Of a stretch of DNA of 64,000 nucleotides, positions 10,353 through 19,831 are shown in pieces. Under the pieces are notes generated by a model. That model searched no databases, was not told the origin of the DNA, and saw nothing but the letters and a program-made list of their open reading frames with translations. The position numbers and the translations under genes were made by a program. Position 1 is the first letter of the stretch, and the number at the start of each line of letters is the position of its first letter. This DNA comes from Verrucomicrobium sp. BvORR034. Lineage in GTDB: Bacteria > Verrucomicrobiota > Verrucomicrobiia > Verrucomicrobiales > Verrucomicrobiaceae. The DNA lies in assembly GCF_000739635.1 (NCBI RefSeq), contig NZ_BATQ01000163.1:62001-126000 (forward strand), given 5' to 3'.

Positions 10353-12280
10353 TAATCTTTGTACTGGTCAAACACACGCAGCGTTTCGCCGAAAGATTTT
10401 CCGGCGCGTTTCGCCTCCAGGGTTTCCTTCTTCACGTCTTCGTCAATCCAATGCACATAGGTGTCGAGGGGGAGCTGGCTGTTCTTGAGATTTCCATCCT
10501 TGGGCCAGCGCACCCACCGCCAGTGACCATACCGGTACCAGGGAGACTCCCAGCCGGGGATCGAGACGGCCTTCGCTTCGACCATCTCCTCAAGGATCCA
10601 GCAGAGCCGCTGCATCTCTTCTTCTGTCGGCGCCACACGTTGTTGATCGATCAACGGGTCCATGACCGGGTCGGCCGTCATCGTCACGTTGTTGGTGTCC
10701 GGCACCACTTTCTTGGTGCCATCCGGCTGGACCTTCCAGGCGTTGTCGGAATGATAGTACTCCCAGAAACGTGGATAGGGCGGCTGCGCGGACCAGCCCA
10801 CCAGACACATCTCGTGGTTCTTCTGATCCAACTTCTTGTAGAGCTGGGTGGTATCGAGCGCCTCCACCCCCAGATCCAGCCCCGTTTTAAGGGCCTCCTG
10901 CTTTAGACGCATGGCAATCTGCACCATAGGTCCAAGATTAGGAAGCGACAGAGTCAGACTGAGGCGCTGCCCCTTGTCATTGACACGAACCCCATCCGGC
11001 CCCCGTTTGGTGTAGCCAGCCTTGTTGAAGTGTTCCTCGGCCTTGGCGACATCAAATTCCCGCGGTTTGAGGGCTGGATTGGTGTAGCGCCCGAAACCCG
11101 CAAAGGTGCTCTTCATGCGGTTGGGGTCCCCGCGGAAGTCGATCTCAATGACCTTCTTGAAGTTCAGCGCATGATTGACACCCAGGCGCACGTCGAGATT
11201 GTCGAGCGGGGGCTTGCTCTGGTTCAGGTAAATACCCCGGGTGATGCGTGGATAGACGCTGTAGAAGAGCCCACGCTCGATGTAGCCATTGTAAATCTCG
11301 GGGATTTCCGCCTTGTCGTACCAGTAGCGGGGCAGACTCATGATGTAGAAATCAAGCTGGCCCTGGCGGAACATCTCGAACGCCTTGTCCATGTTGGCCA
11401 CCACCTTGTACTCCAGGAAATCCGGATTGAACCGGTAGCGAAAATTCTTCCGGTCCTTCGCCCACCAGTTTTTCACCCGCGTGAGCGTGACGGACCGGCC
11501 TTTCTTGATGCCATCTGGCAGGATGTCGTAGGCTCCGGTGGTGGGTGACTTCCTCCACTGATACCGGGCGGGATAGTCGTCGGTGAACTCCTTGTAGAAA
11601 TGCCGGGGGGACGGCGGGAGATCCGCGTACCACAGCGGATCGGGCTTCAGATTCGGAATGGTGATCGAGAAGGTGTGGTCATCATACTTCGTGATCGCCT
11701 TGAACTCCTTGGCATAGAAATCGTTGTACCAGGGATCCTGGATGTGAGGGCTCAGCATGATGAAGAACGTCATGAAGAAGTCCTCCACCTCCACGGGCGT
11801 GCCGTCCGAGTAGGTCGCCGTGGGACAGAGCCGGTAGTAGATCGTCTTCTTGTCCGGAGAAATGGCCCACTCGTCGGCGAGTCCCGGTACCCAGCCATCG
11901 ACATTCAAATGACGCTGCACCAGCGTGATCAGAATGTTGTCGTGGTGCTCGCTGCGGAACGTTCCGTTGGCATCCGGCCCGTTGACGCGGAAAGTTGCAG
12001 GAAATGACTCGATGTAGTCATGGAAGGTCCCGCCCTTTTTGGCGGCCGGATCTCCCATCTCCGGCAGGTCGCCGCCATTTTCCCACTTCAGGTCACTGGG
12101 AAGGTCCGCAGGTGTTTTCCACTGGAAGAAGTCCGGTTTGGACTTCCAGAACGCCTTGACCTCTTCTGTGTTGTCATACGGGGGAAAACGATCATCCTCC
12201 GCACGGGCGGAGAATCCTCCCATGGCAAGGGATGCAGCCAGTACGCCCCACCATAGGGCTTTCCTCATCGCAGGCATCAT
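10352..12280 (-). CDS. Periplasmic peptide-binding protein, YejA-like (solute-binding family 5)
   Basis: A 642-residue exported protein; the signal peptide ends near residue 27 (SARAEDD). The SBP_bac_5 fold is evident in [37 protein letters not shown] and [16 protein letters not shown]. Length and the large insertions resemble YejA-type binding proteins rather than classic OppA. It would deliver oligopeptides to the two permeases encoded just upstream. Its start overlaps the preceding stop as ATGA, and ATG 12274 (MRKALWW) is an alternative. In enterobacteria, YejABEF imports microcin C and other peptides; the cargo here is unknown. Confidence 0.9.
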   Translation of the reverse strand: MMPAMRKALWWGVLAASLAMGGFSARAEDDRFPPYDNTEEVKAFWKSKPDFFQWKTPADLPSDLKWENGGDLPEMGDPAAKKGGTFHDYIESFPATFRVNGPDANGTFRSEHHDNILITLVQRHLNVDGWVPGLADEWAISPDKKTIYYRLCPTATYSDGTPVEVEDFFMTFFIMLSPHIQDPWYNDFYAKEFKAITKYDDHTFSITIPNLKPDPLWYADLPPSPRHFYKEFTDDYPARYQWRKSPTTGAYDILPDGIKKGRSVTLTRVKNWWAKDRKNFRYRFNPDFLEYKVVANMDKAFEMFRQGQLDFYIMSLPRYWYDKAEIPEIYNGYIERGLFYSVYPRITRGIYLNQSKPPLDNLDVRLGVNHALNFKKVIEIDFRGDPNRMKSTFAGFGRYTNPALKPREFDVAKAEEHFNKAGYTKRGPDGVRVNDKGQRLSLTLSLPNLGPMVQIAMRLKQEALKTGLDLGVEALDTTQLYKKLDQKNHEMCLVGWSAQPPYPRFWEYYHSDNAWKVQPDGTKKVVPDTNNVTMTADPVMDPLIDQQRVAPTEEEMQRLCWILEEMVEAKAVSIPGWESPWYRYGHWRWVRWPKDGNLKNSQLPLDTYVHWIDEDVKKETLEAKRAGKSFGETLRVFDQYKD

Positions 12281-13875
12281 TGATAGGTGGTGAATTTTTT
12301 GGGGTCGAATGCCTCACGCACAGCCTCCCCGACGAAGGTGACCAGCACGAGCACGAAGACCAGTGCACAGAAGGCTGAGCTCACGATCCAGGGATAGTTG
12401 AAATTCTCGGTGCCTTCCTGAAGGAGCCGCCCCCAGCTGGGCTGGTCAGGCGGCAGACCGAATCCAAGGAAATCGAGACCTGCCAGAGCGATGATGATGT
12501 CTGGCACCATGAAGGGCACCAGGGTGACGAAGACGGCGATGGTGTTCGGCAGGATGTGCTTGAACAGAATCCGCCCCGTTCCCGCCCCCAGGAGACGTGT
12601 GGCGGCCACGTAGTCACGCTCCCTTTCACGATAGGTGGCGGTACGCATGTAGAGCGTGGGCCCCACCCATGAGAACAGGCAGATGATCAGCACGAGGATG
12701 GAAGTCTGCGGCTGGATCACCGAGCTGACAATCAGGACGATGAAGAAGAAGGGCATGGTGGACCAGATTTCGATGAGACGCTGTCCAAACAGGTCGATCC
12801 ATCCGCCAAAGAAACCCATGAGCCCACCAACCACCACCCCGAGCGTCACGGTGACCACGAGATAGAAGATCACCACGTAGATCGACTGCTGCAATCCGCC
12901 AAATAGCGAGGCGAGCACATCCCCGCCGCTCGTGTTGGTACCCAGGTAATGCCGATGCTGCAGCGAGGGTGCCATCGGGGGGAACAACTGGGTCTGCAGG
13001 CCGGCCCCTGCCTCCAGTTCGGCGGCCTTGCCATCGGTGAAATCGCTGTACGCGACCTGTTTCCCCTCCTCAAATTTGCCTTTCTCCACCTGTTCCCCTG
13101 CGGAGTTCCAGCCACGCATGTCGCCCTGTCGAAGGCCTTTGCGATAGGTCCACTCCTGGCGCGGCTGGCTGGGCTTGGAGGGAAACACGCTGTAGGCGCG
13201 ACCATCAAAAGGCTGGGCGGCCCCAGGGCGATAGATGACTCCGCTACGGTCCTCCAACTCCTCCACCACCTCTGGCGCATCCAGATGAGCCCCATAGGGC
13301 ACAGGCGGCATGAGCACCCAGTTGGATCCGCTTTTTTCTTCGGCAATCTTCTTCTTGAGCGACCGGTATTCCGTCTCGCTATCATAGGGCAGTCCAAACG
13401 TGCTGCCTGGAATCAGAGGAGATACGAACGGGAAATAGTACTTCCCATTGTAGTTCACGACCAAGGCCCGCTTGCCAACCAGCAGATTGTCCAGACACGC
13501 CACGAAGACGAGCCCCAGCAAAATCATCCATGCCACATACCCACGCCGGATCGAGCGGAACCGGTGCATCTTCTTCCTCGTCAGCGGATTGAACTGCCAC
13601 TCAGGGGCATGCCTGAGCAGAAAATACAGGCTGACCACCACCACGAGAGCCAGCAAGATCCATGAGACGACGCTTGCAAACCCCACCGGGTTGGCCGTCC
13701 AGGTCCCTTTGGCCCCGCAGAGCCGGGCCAATGCGAAGGTCACCTCCGTCAACTCCTCCCCGGCCAGTTGAGGCAGCTTGAAGAACGGCACCCGAAGGCC
13801 AGCCCATTGAAAGGCTGCCGACCCCAAAGCCCAGCCCAGCAGGGCGACACCTAGTTTGCGTGGAGATAAACTCAT
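12277..13875 (-). CDS. Peptide ABC transporter permease, YejE-like
   Basis: A 532-residue inner-membrane permease, longer than typical YejE (about 340). An N-terminal hydrophobic extension and a long soluble stretch (about 150-330) precede the transport core. The core begins at HYLGTNTSGGDVLASL and carries the EAA loop AATRLLGAGTGRILFKHILPN before the last helices. GTNTSGGDVL is characteristic of YejE/OppC proteins. It overlaps both neighbours by ATGA junctions, indicating tight translational coupling. It would pair with the YejB-like permease to form the channel. Confidence 0.9.
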   Translation of the reverse strand: MSLSPRKLGVALLGWALGSAAFQWAGLRVPFFKLPQLAGEELTEVTFALARLCGAKGTWTANPVGFASVVSWILLALVVVVSLYFLLRHAPEWQFNPLTRKKMHRFRSIRRGYVAWMILLGLVFVACLDNLLVGKRALVVNYNGKYYFPFVSPLIPGSTFGLPYDSETEYRSLKKKIAEEKSGSNWVLMPPVPYGAHLDAPEVVEELEDRSGVIYRPGAAQPFDGRAYSVFPSKPSQPRQEWTYRKGLRQGDMRGWNSAGEQVEKGKFEEGKQVAYSDFTDGKAAELEAGAGLQTQLFPPMAPSLQHRHYLGTNTSGGDVLASLFGGLQQSIYVVIFYLVVTVTLGVVVGGLMGFFGGWIDLFGQRLIEIWSTMPFFFIVLIVSSVIQPQTSILVLIICLFSWVGPTLYMRTATYRERERDYVAATRLLGAGTGRILFKHILPNTIAVFVTLVPFMVPDIIIALAGLDFLGFGLPPDQPSWGRLLQEGTENFNYPWIVSSAFCALVFVLVLVTFVGEAVREAFDPKKFTTYQ

Positions 13876-15119
13876 CGGAAACGAATGCGCGGATCCGCCA
13901 GCGCCACGAAGAAGTCAGAAAGAATGTTCCCCAACAGGGTGAGAAAGGCGGAAACCACCAGCACACCCATCACCAGCGGATAGTCGCGGTCCGTAACGGC
14001 TTGGAAGCTCAACATGCCAAATCCATCGATGTCGAAAATCCGTTCGATCAGGATGGACCCACCCACAAACACGGTGACGATCTGGCCCAGCGTGGTGGCC
14101 AGGGGGATGAGCGAGTTTCGCAACGCATGCCCCAGCACGGCACCGCGAAAAGTCGCTCCCTTGGCAATCGCGGTTCTCACGTAGTCCGCCGCGAGGTTGT
14201 CCATCAGGTTGTTCTTCACCAGCATGGTCATGAAGGCAAAGCCGCCGACCATGTAACAGATCAACGGCAAAATGGCGTGGTGAGTCAAATCCCAGACCTT
14301 CCCTGATACCGACAATTGACTGAAGTTGTCACTGACAAACCCACCCGTGGGGAACCAGCCCATCCTCGCCGCAAGGTAAACCACCAGGAGGCTTCCCAGC
14401 ACAAACCCAGGCACCGCGTATCCGATGAAGATGACCACCGAGGTAGCGTTGTCCAAAACCGTGCGGTGCTTGATCGCCTTGATCACGCCCAGAGGAATGC
14501 AGACGGCGTAGGTCAGGATGAAGGTGATCAATCCATAGAAGATCGAGACCGGCATTCGCTCCTTGATCATGGCCCACACCCGGTCGTTGTACCGGGTTGA
14601 GACGCCCAGATTGCCCTGAAGCAGGCCATTAAACTTGGTCCGGAAAACGGTGACCCGTTGCTTTTCAGGTTCGGCCTTGGTCTTCCAGCCCACGACATCT
14701 GGCCCCGTCAACGCCCCCTTCCGGTCCACTGTGGCCTCTGACACCTTGAAAGCATTCGTGGCCGTCCATTGCGCCCGTGGCAGCAGGGTCTTCAAGGTGA
14801 CCTTGGCCTCATTCTGCCCCTCTTCGAATTTGATGAACTGCTTTTCCACCTCCTGGGGGGCGGCTCCCAGCCAGATCAGGTAGGCAGGGAAGAAAGGCTT
14901 GTCGAAACCATAGTAGGCGGCGAGCTGCTCCTTCTGCTCCTCACTGAGCGACCCACCCGCATCCTTCATGCTGCGCTCGGAGGCCATCGCCATGGCCTGT
15001 CGCATCCGGGCTTCCAGCGGCCCTCCGGGAACTATCCGGGTGATGAAGAACACGGCGATCGTCGCCCCGAGCAAAGTCGGGATGATGAGGAGAAGGCGGC
15101 GAATGAAATAGTCCCTCAT
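13872..15119 (-). CDS. Peptide ABC transporter permease, YejB-like
   Basis: A 415-residue permease and the first gene of the operon. The first helix (MRDYFIRRLLLIIPTLLGA) is followed by a soluble insertion at about 45-165 containing YYGFDKPF, then the five-helix core with EAA loop AIAKGATFRGAVLGHALRNS near the end. The insertion matches YejB rather than the shorter OppB. It is transcribed divergently from the OppA-like gene across 210 bp. Confidence 0.92.
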   Translation of the reverse strand: MRDYFIRRLLLIIPTLLGATIAVFFITRIVPGGPLEARMRQAMAMASERSMKDAGGSLSEEQKEQLAAYYGFDKPFFPAYLIWLGAAPQEVEKQFIKFEEGQNEAKVTLKTLLPRAQWTATNAFKVSEATVDRKGALTGPDVVGWKTKAEPEKQRVTVFRTKFNGLLQGNLGVSTRYNDRVWAMIKERMPVSIFYGLITFILTYAVCIPLGVIKAIKHRTVLDNATSVVIFIGYAVPGFVLGSLLVVYLAARMGWFPTGGFVSDNFSQLSVSGKVWDLTHHAILPLICYMVGGFAFMTMLVKNNLMDNLAADYVRTAIAKGATFRGAVLGHALRNSLIPLATTLGQIVTVFVGGSILIERIFDIDGFGMLSFQAVTDRDYPLVMGVLVVSAFLTLLGNILSDFFVALADPRIRFR

Positions 15120-15329
15120 GTTCAGTCAATCAAAACGCTTCGTACAGAACGCACGGCCGCACAAGTTTTTCATCGTCAACATCCGCCGGATCGAGGTTGA
15201 GAAATCTGTCCGGTCCGGATGTTCACCCTCGCGGGGGTGGGACGTGTTTTCTTTCATGAAACCGCCTAAAACACTGCATTTTCACCTCCACGCTTTACTG
15301 CCCGCTCAACCCTCCTAGAATGCGCGCCC
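15120..15329. promoter_or_regulatory. Divergent control region of two peptide-transport operons
   Basis: These 210 bp separate the yej-like operon (leftward) from the opp-like operon (rightward) and must carry promoters for both. A possible -10, TAGAAT, lies just upstream of the right-hand ATG, but no convincing -35 was found. No clear operator palindrome or riboswitch was recognised. Confidence 0.4.
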
Positions 15330-17003
15330 ATGAAGTGGACCACCCGCCTCCTGGTACTTGCCGTGCTCGCCGGCGGGCTGGTGTGCTTTCACATCGTCCG
15401 GTCCAACAGACCTTTAAGGGTGAATGAGGCCACCAAGGAGGACACGCTGCTGCTGGGAAACGCCACGGAGCTGAGCACCCTGGATCTCCAGGTTGCCACG
15501 GGCCAGCCCGAGCACATGGTCTTTGCCGCCCTATTTGAAGGTCTCGTCGCCCCCGACCCGGCAAATCCCGACAAACCCGCTCCTGGTGCAGCATCATCCT
15601 GGGAGACCAAAGACTCCATCCACTGGACCTTCCACCTCCGGCCCAATGGGAAGTGGAGCGACGGCACCCCTCTCACCGCCCACGACTTCGTCTGGTCCTA
15701 CCAGCGCATTCTGACCCCTGCCCTCGCCGCGCAGTATGCGTCCATGCTCTTTCCCCTGAAGAATGCCGAGGAGTTCAACAAGGGCACGCTGAAAGACTTC
15801 TCCCAGGTGGGGATAAAGGCCACCGACGACTACACGCTGGAAATCACTCTCGTGGGTCCCATGCCCTACCTTCTGGGCATGATGAAGCACTATTCCTGGT
15901 TTCCAGTTCCCCGCCATGTCATCGAGAAATTTGGCAGCCCCACGGACCGGGCCAGCCGTTGGACGAAGGCGGGCAATCTGGTGGGCAATGGCCCCTTTTC
16001 CCTCACGGAGTGGCGGTTTACGCATTCCCTGACTGTGGACAAAAATCCCTACTACTGGGATGCCGACGTCGTCCGCATCAAGAAGATCGTCTTCGTCCCC
16101 ATTGCCAGTGACACCACCGAAGAGCGCGCTTTTCGGGACGGCCAGATTCACTCCACTTTCACACTGCCCAACCCGCTCATCCAGGAGTACGCGAAGAACC
16201 GGAGGGACGTGCTCACCAGCGATCCTATCCTGAGCGTTTACTTCTACCGCATCAACACCACCCGCGAGATGCTGAAAGATGTCCGGGTCCGCAAGGCCCT
16301 CAGTCTGGCCATTGATCGCGACGGCATCATCAACAACATCCTGCGCGCCGGCCAAAAGCCCTCGCTGGGCCTGACCCCCTATCCTGAAAGCCTCGACTAC
16401 CCGCAGGCCCCCAAGTCGATCCGCTTTGATCCCGTTGAGGCCAAACGACTGATGGCTGAAGCAGGCTATCCCGATGGCAAGGGTTTCCCGAAGTTCGACA
16501 TCCTCATCAACACTCACGAAGCCCACCGCGTGATCGCGGAAGCCGTGCAGGAGATGTGGCGTAAAAATCTGGGCATCAACGTGGGCATCTACAACCAGGA
16601 TTGGGGGGTTTACCTGGAATCGCAACGCCAGATGAACTACGCCGTGTGCCGTGCAGCGTGGGGCGGCGACTACCCAGATCCGCTCACCTTCCTCTCGATG
16701 TGGAAGACTGGTGATGGCAACAACGAGACTGGCTGGAGCAACGCCAAGTTTGATGATCTCATCAACCAGTCCAACCAGGAAGCCGACGCTACCAAACGCC
16801 TGAATTTGCTGGGGCAGGCGGAATCCATCCTGCTGGATGAGATGCCCATCATCCCCTTCTACTGGTATGTGCAGGTGTATGCCTCGCGCCCCGAGCTCAA
16901 AGGGCGTATGCCAAGTGTCCTGCAGCACCGCGCCTACAAGGGCTGGTACCTGGACCATTCCGTCCTCAATCAACCCGCGACCGTTGCTACCCCTGCCCCC
17001 TGA
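15330..17003 (+). CDS. Periplasmic oligopeptide-binding protein, OppA-like (solute-binding family 5)
   Basis: A 557-residue protein with an N-terminal hydrophobic export signal (residues 6-22); a Cys at residue 20 lacks a proper lipobox. Family hallmarks are GNATELSTLDLQ, WTFHLRPNGKWSDGTPLTAHDFVWSY split across about 90-120, DVRVRKALSLAIDR and the C-terminal WYVQVY. It would bind peptides and hand them to the two permeases that follow. It belongs to a different branch from the YejA-like protein, so the two systems probably differ in cargo. Confidence 0.92.
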   Translation: MKWTTRLLVLAVLAGGLVCFHIVRSNRPLRVNEATKEDTLLLGNATELSTLDLQVATGQPEHMVFAALFEGLVAPDPANPDKPAPGAASSWETKDSIHWTFHLRPNGKWSDGTPLTAHDFVWSYQRILTPALAAQYASMLFPLKNAEEFNKGTLKDFSQVGIKATDDYTLEITLVGPMPYLLGMMKHYSWFPVPRHVIEKFGSPTDRASRWTKAGNLVGNGPFSLTEWRFTHSLTVDKNPYYWDADVVRIKKIVFVPIASDTTEERAFRDGQIHSTFTLPNPLIQEYAKNRRDVLTSDPILSVYFYRINTTREMLKDVRVRKALSLAIDRDGIINNILRAGQKPSLGLTPYPESLDYPQAPKSIRFDPVEAKRLMAEAGYPDGKGFPKFDILINTHEAHRVIAEAVQEMWRKNLGINVGIYNQDWGVYLESQRQMNYAVCRAAWGGDYPDPLTFLSMWKTGDGNNETGWSNAKFDDLINQSNQEADATKRLNLLGQAESILLDEMPIIPFYWYVQVYASRPELKGRMPSVLQHRAYKGWYLDHSVLNQPATVATPAP

Positions 17004-17009
17004 CATCGC

Positions 17010-17930
17010 ATGATCCGGTTCCTTCTCAGCCGCTTTCTGCAAGGCATCGTCGTGATCCTGGCGGTCTTCGTCATCACCTTTGTCCTGCAAAAGCTTTCGC
17101 CGACCAGTCCCTTTAACGGGGAGCGCAATGTGTCCGCAGAAGTGAGAGCAACGCTTGAGTCCTACTATGGCTACGACAAACCCTGGCTGGTCCAAATGTG
17201 GCGTCACATCAAGGCCTTCGCCACTTTCAACCCGCCCGACTGCGTCAAGTCACCCGGCCGCGGTGTTGGAGAGGTGATTTCACAAGCCTTTCCTGTCTCT
17301 GTCGCCCTAGCGGTTCCTGCACTGCTGATCGCCTTGGCCATAGGCATTCCACTGGGCGCGATCGCCGCCTTGCGTCCCAACACTTTTGACGACCACTGGG
17401 CCACGGCAACGGCCACGCTGGGTATTTGTATTCCCAGCTTCGTTCTTGGACCACTCATCGCCATGATCTTCGGGCTCTACCTCCGCTGGTTCAACGTGGC
17501 GGGCTGGCACGATTCCGCGGACTGGGTGCTGCCCTCGCTCACTTTGGGGCTCATCTACAGCGGCTATGTAGCGCGGCTCACCCGCGGTGGGCTTCGGGAA
17601 ACTCTCGCTCAGGACTTCATCCGCACAGCCCGCGCCAAGGGGGCGAGTGAACCCGTTGTGGTCATCCGCCATGCATTGAAGCTGGCCTGCCTTCCGCTGC
17701 TGAATTTCCTCGGCCCCACGGCCGCGGGGTTGCTCACGGGTTCCATGGTAACGGAGACCGTTTTTCAGATCCCCGGTCTCGGCCAGCACTTTATCAGTTC
17801 AGCCATCAACCGGGATGATACGCTGGCTGTCGGGATTACCCTCCTCTTTGCTGTCCTCATCCTCGTCTTCAACATGCTGGTGGACATCATCCAGGCAGCG
17901 CTCAACCCGCGAATCGGACTGAAGTCATGA
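17010..17930 (+). CDS. Peptide ABC transporter permease, OppB/DppB type
   Basis: A 306-residue permease with six predicted helices. The N-terminal helix MIRFLLSRFLQGIVVILAVF, YYGYDKPW near 52 and the EAA loop RTARAKGASEPVVVIRHALK near 210 are typical of OppB. It starts 6 bp after the OppA-like stop and overlaps the next permease by ATGA. It forms the membrane channel with the OppC-type partner. Confidence 0.93.
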   Translation: MIRFLLSRFLQGIVVILAVFVITFVLQKLSPTSPFNGERNVSAEVRATLESYYGYDKPWLVQMWRHIKAFATFNPPDCVKSPGRGVGEVISQAFPVSVALAVPALLIALAIGIPLGAIAALRPNTFDDHWATATATLGICIPSFVLGPLIAMIFGLYLRWFNVAGWHDSADWVLPSLTLGLIYSGYVARLTRGGLRETLAQDFIRTARAKGASEPVVVIRHALKLACLPLLNFLGPTAAGLLTGSMVTETVFQIPGLGQHFISSAINRDDTLAVGITLLFAVLILVFNMLVDIIQAALNPRIGLKS

Positions 17931-18901
17931 CCCTGGCTCCTCCCGCGCCTCCCAAGGCCCTCATCGAATCTCCCTGGCGCACAGCAAGGCGGCGGTTGTT
18001 CAGCAATGCGCGGTCAGTGACCGGCCTCGCTTTTCTCACCCTGCTCTTTGCCTTTTGCATCGTCGGTCCGGCCCTCTCTCCCTACAAACAGACCGAGCAG
18101 AATCTGGACAACAAGACGGCCGCTCCCAGCGCCAGTCACTGGATGGGCACCGATCCCCTGGGCCGGGACGTGATGACCCGTACCATGTATGGGGGCCGGG
18201 TGACGCTGCTGGTGGGCTTTGTGGCGACCGGGGTCGCCGTGGCGATCGGCGTCATCTACGGCATGGTATCAGGGCTGGTGGGGGGGCGCACAGACTCCGC
18301 GATGATGCGGGTGGTGGACATTCTCTATGCCTTCCCCTTCCTCAACTTCGTGATCATTCTCACAGCGGTTCTCGGAACTCACCCTTTCTTGGTAGGGGCT
18401 GAGGCCTGGGTCCTGGACAAACTCTCCGTGATCCCTGCGTTAAAGGGGGCCGCAACGGATCTCGGGTTCAATGCTAGTTTCCTCCTGCTGTTTGCCGCCA
18501 TCGGCGCGGTGGAATGGCTCACCATGGCCCGCGTCGTGCGCGGCCAGGTGCTATCGCTGAAGAATCAGGAGTTCGTCACCGCGGCCCGAAGCTACGGTGC
18601 GGGTACCGGGCGCATCCTTCTGCGGCATTTGCTTCCAAACGTCATCGGACCAGTGATCGTGTACGCCAGCCTCACCGTACCAGGGGTGATGCTGCTGGAG
18701 GCAACGCTGAGTTTCCTCGGTCTCGGTATTCAGCCGCCCGCTTCGTCGTGGGGAGTACTCATCAATGACGGAGCCCAGCGTATGGACACCGCCCCGTGGC
18801 TGCTGCTGTTCCCGGGTGTCTTTTTCTCCCTGACCCTGCTCTCGCTCAACTTCGTGGGTGATGGCCTGCGTGACGCGCTCGATCCCCGGAGCATCCGCTA
18901 G
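17927..18901 (+). CDS. Peptide ABC transporter permease, OppC/DppC type
   Basis: A 324-residue permease. The N-terminal extension is followed by HWMGTDPLGRDVMTRTMYGG near 65-85, the usual OppC entry motif, and by the EAA loop AARSYGAGTGRILLRHLLPN near 220. An insertion around 145-180 is longer than in E. coli OppC. It is the last gene of its operon; no ATPase genes follow, and the next gene is convergent. The two ATPases of the divergent yej-like operon are the obvious candidates to energise it. Confidence 0.93.
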   Translation: MTLAPPAPPKALIESPWRTARRRLFSNARSVTGLAFLTLLFAFCIVGPALSPYKQTEQNLDNKTAAPSASHWMGTDPLGRDVMTRTMYGGRVTLLVGFVATGVAVAIGVIYGMVSGLVGGRTDSAMMRVVDILYAFPFLNFVIILTAVLGTHPFLVGAEAWVLDKLSVIPALKGAATDLGFNASFLLLFAAIGAVEWLTMARVVRGQVLSLKNQEFVTAARSYGAGTGRILLRHLLPNVIGPVIVYASLTVPGVMLLEATLSFLGLGIQPPASSWGVLINDGAQRMDTAPWLLLFPGVFFSLTLLSLNFVGDGLRDALDPRSIR

Positions 18902-19831
18902 CTAGATCCGCCAGCGCTCACCGCGCACTTCGTTCAGCTCCACCTTGGTCCCGCCACGACGCTTGCTCTCGTCTGCAGCCTCCATAAAGGCGTAGATCTC
19001 CAGTGTCTCGGCCGAAGAAACTGGGACCACACCTGAGCCAAAGAAAGCGATGATCTGTTTGAGCAGCGGCGTGTAGTCTCCGGCCTCCTGTTGCTCCACC
19101 ACGGCAGCATCACCGAACTTGATCACCTTATATTCTGCAGGCCAGCGATGAAGGGCATGGAGTGTGCCCACCTTCCCCTCATCCCAAAGCCCCGTCACCA
19201 CAGACAGATGCGGAGTGGTGGTGCGTTGCACGCTCTGACAGCCTGTCCCCAACACCGTGAACAAAGCCTCGGTGGGATGGATGCCGTAAAAGAACAGGTC
19301 CGGATGCGTGGGCTCGATCGGGGCCGGCCCATAGGAGACTACTCCTCGAACGACTCCCGCATCGGTTTCAACCAGAGTTTGAATGCCGGGATACCACCGC
19401 AAAGCGGAACTGCTGAAGAGGGGCGTGCCCGTTTCCGCGGCCAGTTCATAGATCTGCTCTGCCTCGCGCAAACTGCCCGCGACAGGCTTGTCCAGAAACA
19501 CCGGCAGTCCTGCCCGCAACACGGGTGCCACCTGGTCTGGATGAGCCCGACCGTCCAGACTGCACAACAGGATAGCGTCACATTGTTCCAGCAGTGCGTC
19601 GATGCTCCCGACCATCTCCACACCATGATGCGTCTGCAGTTCCTCCACGAACCCAGCCGCCCGGGTCTGGCTCCAGGGCATGTCTGGGCTCACCGTGGGA
19701 TGGGCTGCCACCACCCGGGCCCCGGCCACATGACCAGGGTGCCCCGCATCATTCAGGCGGGCCGTGAACTCCGTCGCATGAGACGTGTCACACCCAATGA
19801 TGCCAACGCGAAGTTCACGATGACTACTCAT
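18902..19831 (-). CDS. Gfo/Idh/MocA-family oxidoreductase
   Basis: A 309-residue protein from the ATG at 19831, which overlaps the upstream beta-helix gene by 8 bp; an upstream start at 19879 would put the first 16 residues inside that gene. The N-terminal Rossmann strand LRVGIIGCDTSHA lacks the full GxGxxG, as in some MocA members. The cofactor-domain end PVFLDKPVAGS contains the conserved EKP-like DKP, and PTEALFTVLG follows. Such enzymes act on sugars or sugar derivatives with NAD(P). Coupling to a secreted beta-helix protein suggests a role in handling its sugar product; the substrate is unknown. Confidence 0.87.
   Translation of the reverse strand: MSSHRELRVGIIGCDTSHATEFTARLNDAGHPGHVAGARVVAAHPTVSPDMPWSQTRAAGFVEELQTHHGVEMVGSIDALLEQCDAILLCSLDGRAHPDQVAPVLRAGLPVFLDKPVAGSLREAEQIYELAAETGTPLFSSSALRWYPGIQTLVETDAGVVRGVVSYGPAPIEPTHPDLFFYGIHPTEALFTVLGTGCQSVQRTTTPHLSVVTGLWDEGKVGTLHALHRWPAEYKVIKFGDAAVVEQQEAGDYTPLLKQIIAFFGSGVVPVSSAETLEIYAFMEAADESKRRGGTKVELNEVRGERWRI

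Noticed and set aside
15594-17207. 537-codon minus-strand ORF
   Set aside because: Antisense to the OppA-like gene, which has full family motifs; the translated product has no recognisable fold.
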